Source: Gordionus sp. m RMFG-2023 (Eukaryota > Nematomorpha > Gordioida > Chordodea > Parachordodidae). Taken from it: DNA of 64,000 bases. This document shows positions 1 to 10,500 of the stretch, piece by piece; positions within the stretch are counted from its first letter, which is position 1; every line of letters begins with the position of its first letter. The notes beneath the pieces are model-generated. The model was not told the origin of the DNA. It saw only the letters and a program-made list of their open reading frames with translations, and searched no databases. The stretch is from the NCBI RefSeq assembly GCF_954871325.1, contig NC_088775.1, positions 72,641,561 through 72,705,560 of the forward strand, given 5' to 3'. Made by a program: the position numbers and the translations under genes.

Positions 1-839
1 ATCTTGTAAAAGGCTAAACCAAAAATACACATTTGATTATCTAGCAAAAATAATCCTTGAAATTTTTACCACATATAAGATACAAAATGAAGTGATAAAT
101 GCATTACCGACAATACTAGAAATTATATAAAAACTTTTGCAATTATTAAAGTTCAAACAAAAAAAAATTTTAGGTAAAAAAATTATATTATATTTATTAA
201 AAATTTATTAGAGTATATGAACAAGTAGAGGAATCGAATGATGACATAGTTCCTCTACCATTATTCGATCTATTTGAAAATAAAAATACTGATGATAGTA
301 TTGTATACCTAGGCATCATTCCTATTCAGCACACACTTTAAATCTCATTGCAAGTGTTGACATTGAAAAGGCAGATAAAGATGTCCATTTTAAAACCATT
401 TCAAAAATTACATTTTCTAAGTGTAAGCTATTGTGGAATAAACATGAGCAATCTTCAAACTGTGCAGCTATTTTTAAGAAAAATATGGGAAGATATCTGA
501 TTAAACCGGTTATAACAAAATGAAACTCTTTGTATAACTCCATGAAATTAATAGATAGTCTTATTAAGGTTGCCAAAAAAATTGACGAATCTTGTGATAA
601 ATCTGATTTAAAGAGATTTTCAGATAATGACAAGTCGTTCATATTGTATGATTAGTGTTAATTAAGAAATATAATATTATATATATGATTTAATAGATTA
701 TGAACTGATAACTACGACTCTTTCAATTTTAGAGAGCAAAGAAAAAATGCATTTGAAATATCTCACTCCCACGATAACTAATATATTATTAAAACTTAAA
801 AAAAATGGCTTTAAATGATTAGAGTTTTGTAAGCTGCTT

Positions 840-1535
840 ATAAATTCAATCCTGAAAGGCATAGATAAAAGGTATACAGTTCAAATATTACTTACAAGCT
901 ATATTTTGATTATCTTTTATTTTCAATAGATTCAAACACATCTATAAAGATAATTATATACTATCCGCAATAATTCACCCGCTATTTAAATTGTTGGCTC
1001 TGGATAAAATTAAAGATCAACAAAGGAAGAATGTTAGAATTTATTTCCAGTTTGAGAAAAGATCTTGGTAAGGAAATACCAGATTTAATTCCTTTATCCA
1101 ACACACAAACCGAATATTTTCTGATAAAGATAAATGTTTTTATGATGAGGAAATGAATGAAGATCCTTGTGAAGATGATCTATTTAGCTTTTTCCAAAAA
1201 TAAATATAATGCTTTAAAATGTTTTTATGATGAGGAAATGAATGAAGATCCTTGTAAAGATGATCTATTTAGCTTTTTTCAAAAATAAATATAATGCTTT
1301 AAATATTTTTAATAAATTCCCCGAATTAAAATTTTTTTTATATTAAATATAATACAACTCTCCCATCCTCTGCGCCAATTGAACGTGTGTTTAGCATGGC
1401 GAAAGGTGTTGAGTACTAAGCGCTCTTGTTTTTCTGATCAAAATTTTGAAAATCAATTGTTGCTAAAAATAAATAAAAAATTAAAAGAAAAAGATGTTAT
1501 CTTATATATGTTGTATTCCATATCAAATCAATTGA
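840..1535 (+). pseudogene. hAT-A transposase C-terminal half, decayed
   Basis: The translated pieces resemble the C-terminal half of hAT transposases. A short intron (about 871-934, GT...AG) joins DKR to FKHIYKD, giving the family pattern 'DKRF...(I/L)HPLFKLLAL'. The dimerisation segment follows at 1350-1500: SSAPIERVFSMAKG, then CFSDQNFENQLLLKINKKL. The frame is broken: stops and a frame change lie inside the dimerisation segment, and 1136-1304 is an internal tandem duplication. The sister copy on the minus strand at 53930-54600 shows the same residues. hAT transposases cut and paste DNA as oligomers through this C-terminal region. This copy cannot encode a working enzyme. Confidence 0.8.
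1136..1304 (+). repeat. 85-bp tandem duplication inside hAT-A transposase
   Basis: Two nearly identical 85-bp units start at 1136 and 1221, each beginning GTTTTTATGATGAGG. The sister copy at about 54120-54200 has a single unit, so the duplication arose after these hAT-A copies diverged. Confidence 0.85.
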
Positions 1536-4274
1536 AGATTCAACCCGACCCCCTACGATTTTTTTTAAAATTTGTATGATGGTATATACACTAACTAGTA
1601 AAAATATAAAATTTTAATTCTCAACTCAGCTTACTTCATGAGATATGGCCATTTTTAGAAACGCGGAAATTCCAAAATACACTATATTTAATTTTAAATA
1701 TCGCAAAGTAATTAAGCTAAAGACATGATTTAAATTTTATTAAATAGCATTAGAATAGCTCTTTAATATGACATAAAATTTTATTGAAAAAAGTCTATTA
1801 CCAAAAACCGGAAATGGCTATAAAATAAAAAGCTCTTTTTTTTCTTTTAAATTTTTTTTACAGATAGACATTATACTTCTTAATATTTGTACAAAATCCT
1901 AGATTGGGACGAGTACTGGGCCAAAAGTTATTACACTTTAAATATAAGTAGTATATCCTATATTATACCAAATATAGAGTAATTATTTTTTTAAAAAAGT
2001 GGGCAATATATGTGAATAATAGCATTAAAACTAAAATCCTAAAAAATCTGATTATTTTGCATTTATTAAATGTTAAAAAACTCAAAACAACATTTACCAA
2101 ATCGTATTGTATTATTTTAAATATAACGCATAAAACCAAGTAGAATAATTCCAAATGACGTTGCAAATAAAGTAATAGAATTTTATAATTCTGATGAAAA
2201 CAGCAGACTTATGCCAGGTATGAATAATTTTATATCAATGAAAGTTAATGGAAAAAAGAACCAAGTGCAAAAGAGATTAGTTTTATGTAATATAAAAGAA
2301 TTATTTACCAATTTTAAAGAAATAAATAGTAATATAAAGATAGGTTTTAGCAAGTTTGCTATTATGAGATTAAAAAACTGTATTTTAGCAGGCGGGTCTG
2401 GAACGCATACAATGTGCATCTGCACATTTCATCAAAATTTAAGTTAATTATAATTGGTGGTAAATTAGATAAGTTAACTGCAAACCAGCATAACTTTCCA
2501 TTTCCTCCCTTAAAATATTATAAACACTACATTACACAAAGTCTATGCAATCCAGCCCAGCCTTGCTGTTACTTAAGGAAATGCCAAATGTATCCCGGCA
2601 CTTTGGAACTTAAAGAAAGACTACACTTATTGTTTGATAATAATGCCATAGATTATATAACATTTAAACAATGGTTGGCAGCTGACCGTACTACACTCGA
2701 AACTTTTACAAAGTCCGCCAAGGAATTTGTGGAGTATTTGATTTAAAAATTAAATATTTTAATTCCTCATGCATTTATTTATTCGGAACAATCTTCATTT
2801 TTTAAGTCATTAAAATCGAATTTGAAGGATGGGGAATATATTATAATATCCGATTTTGCAGAGAACTACGCTTTTGTAGTTCAAGATCACGCTCAAGGTT
2901 TCCATTGGACTAATAATCAAGCAACACTTCATCCATTTATGATTTATTACCGCGAAGGCGATATCATCAAACATTTAAGTTACGTGATTATATCAGATTG
3001 TCTCAAACACAATACTTGTTCCTTTCATTTATTTCAAATAAAATTAATTCTATTCTTGAAAGAAAGATTTGATAAGATTTCAATAATATTTTATTTTTTT
3101 GATGGAGCTGTTACTCAGTGTAAAAACAAAAAAAACTTTGTAAACCTCTACAATCTTTATAATGATTTTGGGATCAAGGCAGAATGGCATTTTTTTGCAA
3201 CTGCACATGGCAAAACTTCTTGCTTGCGCTAGTTTAGGGGGAATTACTAAGAGGTTGGCGGCTAGAGCAAGCCTGCAACGTCCTCATGAAAATCATATAA
3301 TAACTCCTATTGACTTATATAATTATGCGAGAATCAATATCCCGGGAATTAATTATATATTTGTTAGCAACGTAGAATATTTAAGAATGGAAATCAATCT
3401 TGAAAATAGATTTTTAATGGCCAAACGAATTTCCGGGACACAAAAATATCATTCATTTATTCCAATGGAAGGAAAAATGAAAGTCAAATTTTATTCTAAT
3501 TCGTTAGATTATTTAATGTATGATATTATTTAATTAATATGTTTATTAAAATAAATTTCCCATTAATTAGCTAAATAAAGTTATAAATATTTTTACAATT
3601 ATTTTCCCTCTAAAATAAAATAGCTAAACTTATGTGCTAAATATGACTCAATGTCTACTAGTGATATGCATAGGGCCTAATTTTTCTAACACGGCCAGAA
3701 AGATTCATAAAAAAATATATCCGGCCTGATCCCAAACGAATTTTCTTTTTATTTATTTCGTAAATTACTATTGGTATAATATAGGATTTAAGCCATACTA
3801 CTTATATTTAAAGTGTAATAACTTTTTGCCCAGTACTCGTCCCAATCTAGGATTTTGTACAAATATTAGGAAGTATAATGTCTATCTGTAAAAAAAATTT
3901 TAAAGAAAAAAAAGAGCAATTTTTATTTAATAGCCATTTCCGGTTTTCTATTTCCGGTTTTTGGTAATATACTTTTTTTCAATAAAATAAATTTTATATC
4001 ATAATAAAGAGCTATTCTAGAGCTATTTAATAAAATTAAAATCACGTATTTAGCTTAATTACTTTTTGAGATATTTAAAATTAAATATAGTATATTTTGG
4101 AATTTCCGCCTTTCTAAAGATGGCCATATCTCATGAAGTAAGGCGATTTGAAAAGTAAAATTTTACATTTTTATTAGTTAGTGTATATACTACCAACATG
4201 CAAATTTTTAAAAAAATCGAAGGAAGTCGGGTTGAGAATCGACTTTTTTTGGTTGATTTAAGAATACAGCATAT
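1506..4274 (+). mobile_element. TIR DNA transposon with ~450-bp inverted repeats and a DDE-type transposase relic
   Basis: The ends are long, imperfect terminal inverted repeats of about 450 bp (1506-1985 against 3780-4274). The outermost match is ATATGTTGTATTC against GAATACAGCATAT. The element splits hAT-A: flanking sequence at ~1505 and ~4275 joins up as in the uninterrupted sister copy near 53890-53950, with a possible ATAT or TATAT target duplication. It carries one decayed gene (2127-3533). I do not place it confidently in a named superfamily. The long TIRs and the large DDE-type protein separate it from the hAT elements around it. Confidence 0.8.
2127..3533 (+). pseudogene. DDE-type transposase-like protein of the 'DFAENY' family, decayed
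   Basis: Three overlapping open stretches (2127-2443, 2414-2746, 2760-3533) form one protein family known to me from many invertebrate genomes as an uncharacterised transposase-like protein. Visible landmarks in order are MPG near the start, KIGFSKFA, GTHTMCICTFHQN, CEN-like Cys residues around 2560-2600, ISDFAENY, GFHWTNNQATLHPF, VIISDCLKH, FFDGAVTQCKN, EWHFFATAHGK and KRLAARASLQRP. I infer a catalytic triad D-D-E from the Asp of SDFAENY, the Asp of FFDGA and the Glu of EWHFF. Frame changes near 2440 and 3230 and a stop near 2745 break the gene. Its job would have been to mobilise the surrounding TIR element. Confidence 0.75.
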
Positions 4275-4548
4275 ATTTTTTTGTATAATTTTATTTATAT
4301 TATAATTATATATTTGAAAATTTTTTTTATAAAAAGATCTTATCTTATTATATATTCTTTTTGTATAGATTTATTTATATTATATATTGTAGGAAAAAAT
4401 TAAATATTTTTAGTATATAATATTTAATTTTTTAAGTAACGAGTCGCGCATTACTTTTTTAAAAAGGTAACGAGTAACAGTAACGCGTTTCTTTTTTGTA
4501 GTAACGTTTACAGCACTATATAATATATATAAATATTTATTTTCTTAC

Positions 4549-7500
4549 GTTTTGAGCTGTAAAGTTTTCCGATCGTTTTCTCGATACTTTGTAGTGTTAT
4601 ATAATTTTTTATCAAATTAGCTAGGTAATGATACCCTGGAAGCAAATATTCAAATAACTATCATTATATATCATATTATATATATTATATATCGTCGATG
4701 ATTCTAAAATCTTACCACTTTTTGGTCGATATTGAAGTTAGGTTCGAAAATTTCTTCATATTAAAAAAAATCAACAAAAATTAATTTTAACCAGATATGA
4801 TGTTTTTTTAAATAGCTCTACAAAATTGTTGGAAACTGAGTTAGAACTAGGGATCTAAACAGTAAAGAATATCAATTCGGTTTAAGTTCAGATACAAATA
4901 ATGGTTCATGGTCTACGTTTGGTTTAATAATATGGGTTCGGTTTGAACCTTTAATAACCGGTTCAAATTTCTTCGCATGTAAGTGTAAAAAAAATTATGT
5001 ATTTTTTAAATTTTATCACTATTCTCTAAAAAATAATATTGAGCAGTATACGATTATAATATATTAAAATTTTTCTTTTGACAAATTATATCTGTAAGGA
5101 CGAGCTGAAAACTATAGTTGGGTAATTACGCTATTTTTCTTGAGCCAATCTTTAGCCAGCTAAAAAGAATTTTAAGCCGAAAACTGTTACTTTAACCTCG
5201 GGGTTTTTCTTAAAAATATAGCTGTACAAATTTGAAAGAAACTATGCAAATTAAAACGCCTTAATGTTAATGGATTTCCTCCAGCACGTGTCTGTAGATT
5301 AAGCCGAATTTGTCGATATTTAGCCATTACCCAACTATAAATGAGAATATTTCTATGTACTAATTTACCATCAAATAGCAATGTATAATCTAAAAATAAT
5401 TATTAATACTTATCAGTCAAAACTGCTTATTAATCATCTTAAAAAAGTTATATATGGTTCAGACCAGTTCACATACTTTTTAGATGTTCGGTTTAGGTTC
5501 GGGTGATAAATTTTTTAATGGTTGAGGTTTCCAATAAATAATAATGGTTAATACTGATTTAACTCGGTTTGAATCCCTAATTAGAATCAGAGGCTTTGGT
5601 ACAAGATTTTGTAGTCATACCCGGTGCATGCTGATAAAAAAAAACAATTAGGTTTAATTCGCAATCTTAAAAAATAAATACTTTTTTTTTATACAATAAA
5701 ATTAATTTAACTTTCTTAAAGAATTTAAAATTTTGGCCTAGCCCAAGTCTTTGAAAAAATTAAGATTAAAACTTTGCCTAACTTGTAGTTCATTTTTAAT
5801 TATTTTTTTTCCTGCAGACTACTGAAACTATATATTTATAAAAATATTAAAGTATTACCAATAAACGATGCCATCTCAGCTGCTGTGCGATTCACTGTAT
5901 TTTTCAACAAAGTCTCAGCGTTATTTTCTAAAAGTATTATAACAGCTTCTGGTTTTCCTATAGAAAAAATTAAATTCATTAATAATTTTCAGATTAAAAA
6001 ATTTTTTATTATAAGGTAAAAAAAATTGCAAAGGAAATTTGTATATTTTGTTCATCGTGAATTGGTGAAGGATATTTATGTTTTTTTAGTTTTTATGTGT
6101 AAATAGAGAAAGATAATTAAAAAAAAATTTTTATTCGCGTCTTGTAAAAATATATATATAAACTAACTATATGATTAATTTTATTATTTTTGTGGAAGAT
6201 ATATTTTATTTTTTTTTGAAAAATATATTATTTTATTTTGTGTGAATAAAGTAAAATGCTGTTTTAGAGATTTATCAGAGCTTTCCCTTCCCTTTTCTAA
6301 TTTTGTGTGGTCTGCCCTTCTGCCTTTTCCAATATTTGGTACCTAGTAACTTAAAAATATAAAAATCTGAGACGCAACACTAAAAAAACCGCTAAAGAAT
6401 CAAAAAAAATTCCTAGGGAAAATAGTAAGATAAAGAAGATAAAAAATATATTTTGTGATAATAAATTAAATATATTAATTTTTTATAATAAATTGAAGTA
6501 TAAATTAATTAAAGTATATATAAATAGAAAATACCAGTTTGAAATTTTTTTTAAAAAAAAAAAGAAAAGAGGTAAGATATAAAAAATTATAAACAGAATA
6601 TTAAAGCGAAAAATGATTTTGAAATTATACCAGAGGCAACTCTAAAAATCTCTAAGACAGTGCTTCACTTTATAAACACAAAATAAAATATTTTCTACAA
6701 AATTAAAATATGTCTTCCTCAAAATAAAATAATTAATTTAAATAATATTTTATCGTCGTATTATATTTTACAAAAAAAAGCGAATAAAAAAATAGGTTAA
6801 TGATGCTTACTACCTTAAGGTATTACCTATCAAATTTGAATTTTGTTTATTTTTCATTTGGATAGGCACTACCAAGTATATTTATAATATATATTTGAGA
6901 AATCGTGATTTTTGGAAAGCCTCTATGGCTAAGTAAGCAAGAGCTTCGCTTACTCATTCCATGGTCACGGGTTCGAATCCCGGGAATGGTCATGTTTTTT
7001 TCTTAATCTATTCCATCCTTGGGGGGGGGGATGATATATAGAAGGCCGGACTCGACCACGTGAATCCGTTATAATATATTAAATAATAAGGGTCTTATTA
7101 CATTTTAATAAATTTTGGTCGGTATTTAGCAAATTATGTTGGTATTTAGAATATTTCAATCACTTGGTAGTAAGCATCATTAACCAAAAAAATTATCATT
7201 ATCTTTCTTTATTTGCAAACATGAAAACCAAAGAAATACATAAACGTCCTTCGCCAAGTCACGATAAACAAAATATACAAATTTCACAGTTATACAACAC
7301 GACCCCCCCCCCCTTCCTATCGATTCCAATCACATCTTGATCCTGGAATAAGCTTGCATTCCCATTTCCATCCCGCATATCTATGTCTGTCAATTGAGCT
7401 CCTTAGTGCTCCAACCATCTCTTTGTCCAAGTATCCCCTAAGTAACTTCTGATATCTACCGTATATTCATCTATAGTATAGGATTCTCCAAGATGTGCTA

Positions 7501-10500
7501 TGGTTGAGGCGCAATGGGACATATTTCAAGGCATTATCAGTCGGTCTCCGCTTATGGTTCAGTGTCCGAAGTTCAGTTCGCTGAAGGCCAAATTCCCTTT
7601 TCGAGATGGAGAGACTCTCAAGTGATATGCTGAAGGGGTGCAGTTATGGTTCGTCCAGCTTCGTCAGGATGGATTGCTACTTGGTCGCGGATATGGTGAA
7701 CGAGCAGGGCCAGAGGATAGTTGGGCCGATCATTCCATTCAGGAGCGACCATCCCAGCTGGTAGCATCAATGATGTGGTCAGAAAGCAAAACACTGAAGC
7801 CGTAATAGAAGATTTGAAAGATTTCCTGCAGGGGGGGATTGAGGATTCAGTTTTGTTTAATTATTATATGTATGGCATGTTGTATATTGGTGAAATTTCA
7901 ACTTGGTGAAGGGCGTTATATTTTTTTTTGGTTTTCCTATTTGCAAATAGAGAAAGGTAATAAATGATTTGCGTTTTTTGTAAAAAAATATAAATATTAT
8001 TATGATATAATCATTTTTATTTTTGTAAAAAATATATTTTATTTTTTATGGAAAATAAATTTTTTTTTTTGTGTGAATAAATTATTTTTTTTGTGTGAAT
8101 AAAGTGGTGTTGTTTTAAAAAATTTTCAAAGTCTTTCCCTTTCTTTTCCTCATTTTGTGTTGTTTGACTTGACTTTCCAATACAACCCAACTCTTAACTG
8201 TCAAATTTGTATAGAACCTAAACTGAATCTAAAATATCAAAAATTTTCTCACTCAAACAACCTTTAGAAGAGGTCATGAACCAGGCAAAAAGATTTTTTG
8301 GTTTTGATTAGGCTAAACAACTTGTGCAAAATAGAAAGTTTTTTAAAGCTTAAATTAAGCAAATTTATGTCTTTTTTATAAAAAAAATTTATAGGGTAGG
8401 GCCAGCCAAATTATTTATAAGTAGGATTATCAGATCTCTTTTTTAAGATGCCTAAAAATATGTCCAGGATCAATTTTTATTTTAATTTGTTTTCTTTTTT
8501 AAAAATAAAGGATGTCTTTTTTATATTTCCTTGCATCCAACGATTTCTTGAAAAGTATGAAGCATTCTACTTTCTTTCAATTAACAATCTACTAATTATC
8601 AAAAAAAATTTTGAAAATAATTTGAATGGAGCATATATGTGGTTTGCCCATTCCTCAATGTATGTGTTTGAGGATAAGTTGAGAAGAAAAATAATTCAGT
8701 TATTGAAGTTAAACCATTTAAAATCACTAAAATAGAAAGAAAAAATAAAAAAGATTTCCATTAAAAAGCAATGTTTGAAACAAATATTTATGACGAAAAA
8801 TCTAAGTAGATGCAATTAAATGTATATAAATGTAGTATTTAATATTTTGAATTTTCGTCAGAACCTCTTAAAGAATTTTGTTTCCAGTGGATGAAAGTTT
8901 AAAATGTTCCAAAATAGTGAAATTTATAAAAAATCTATAGGTTTTTTGAAAAATATAATTCTCTTCATCAAAAATTGGTCAAATATTTCTCGATATTCTA
9001 ATCCTTGACAGAATAGTAAATTCTTAAATTAGGCGGGGTTTTTCCATATAAATTTTATTGGAGGTCATTAGGTTCAGTAGGCCTTTGGCTATATTCAATT
9101 TTTATAAAAAAAATTTGGGTTTTCACTTTTTTATAAAAATGTTTTTTTTTAAATTTGAATTTTAGTAGTTATCTTAAAAGTTTATTAACTTTACTAATTT
9201 TTCTTTCTAAAATTTCTTTAGTGATATATTTATATATATTTTTATAGGAAGGGGGGGGGGAGGGGGGTTATTTTAAAATGATATATACAAGAACAGGTAA
9301 ATTTCTGAAAGGGGGCCCCCTTGCCCCCTCATCCCCAACTATGCCTATGCAATGTCAATGGACAATTATCCGTATAAACTATAAATGCATTTATGTGCAA
9401 ACAAAACAATTTTGATTTTGCCAAGATTTCTATAAATTTTTAGAAAAAAGCAAATATATTATGAAAAATATCTGCATGTGAAAAATATAAAGAAAATATG
9501 ATTTGTAAGTTATATTAATTTATTTTTAATTATTTCTTGTTATTAATATATAAATGCAATAAAAATAAATGACTGCAAAATAATTTAAACTCATTTTACT
9601 GTTTATTTGGGCATGACTAAAATACGCGCTCCCGAAAACTACGCGTCCCCGGTCAAACGGGTTTAATTTATATAATATTAATAAAAATCTTATTTAGCTT
9701 TATAAGATGAGTTAATAAATGTTTTTTATGATTTAAAAAAAAAATGATAACAGTAAAATTTTTAAAAAATTATTTTTTTTACATGAAAAAACTAGGCGTC
9801 CCCGATCAAGATACAATTTTTTTTTTTAAATAAAAGCAGATTCATATTTAGCTCATTAAATGAATATAGAAAATGTTTTTTATGATTTAAAAAAAAATGA
9901 TAACTTAGTAAAATTTTAAAAAATTATTTTTTTAAATGAAAAACTACGCGTCCCCGGTCAATTTAATTTTTTTTAAAAAATAAAAGCAGATTCATATTTA
10001 GCTCATTAAATGGATACAGAAAATGTTTTTTTTGATTTTAAATAAAAGTGGTAACTTAGTAAAATTTTTAAAATACGAATTTTTTACATGGAAAAACTAC
10101 GCGTCCCCGGTCAAGATACAATTTTTTTTTTAAATAAAAGCAGATTCATATTTAGCTCATTAAATGGATACAGGAAATGTTTTTTTTGATTTTAAATAAA
10201 AGTGGTAACTTAGTAAAATTTTTAAAATACTAATTTTTTACATGAAAAAACTACGCGTCCCCGGTCAAGATACAATTTTTTTTAAAAAATAAAAACAGAT
10301 TCATATTTAGCTCATTAAATGGATACAGAAAATTTTTTTTTTATTTTAAAAAAAAGTAGTAACTTAGTAAAATTTTGAAAAAACACTTTTTTTTTCATTT
10401 TTTGACTAAAATACGCGTCCCTACGCGCCCCCGGTCAAGATAGATTATTTTTATAAAAATGAATATAGAATCGTGTATAGTTTTTCAAGGAGATTCCGAA

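Larger units (their letters stand above)
1..4518 (+). mobile_element. hAT-A copy 1, 3' part; left end off-window; split by another element
   Basis: The right terminus ends in TTTACAGCACTA at 4507-4518, the inverted counterpart of the CAGTGCTGTAAA terminus of the sister copy at 53419-61049. TAACG-rich subterminal repeats lie at 4435-4510. The first ~430 bases match the sister copy at 59225-59570 in reverse complement, and bases 640-1500 match 53940-54660. The left terminus must lie before position 1. A 2.8-kb element (1506-4274) interrupts this copy; hAT-A sequence resumes at about 4275. The transposase remnant reads on the plus strand. The copy lies just downstream of the last visible ANKMY2-like exon, so it probably sits in an intron of that gene. 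Confidence 0.85.
6030..8190. repeat. Three copies of a ~300-bp AT-rich repeat, one inverted
   Basis: Repeat A lies at 6030-6340 (plus), 6630-7297 (minus, enlarged by the MITE at 6795-7185) and 7890-8190 (plus). Shared landmarks are GTGAATAAAGT, TTGTAAAAATAT, a run like AAATAGAGAAAG and a CTTTCCCTT stretch. Copies one and two form a large palindrome; copies two and three flank a GC-rich core as inverted repeats. All of this lies in ANKMY2-like intron 3. The ends are not sharp enough to define a transposon family. Confidence 0.6.

Noticed and set aside
322-642. 106-codon minus-strand open frame
   Set aside because: It runs antisense through hAT-A copy 1; the sister copy shows that the region belongs to the transposon, and the peptide matches nothing.
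6919-6990. A functional tRNA gene
   Set aside because: The acceptor arms do not pair and no anticodon stem-loop can be drawn; only the promoter boxes and T-arm survive.
8448-8735. 95-codon plus-strand frame
   Set aside because: No recognisable domain, composition typical of AT-rich non-coding DNA, inside an ANKMY2-like intron.
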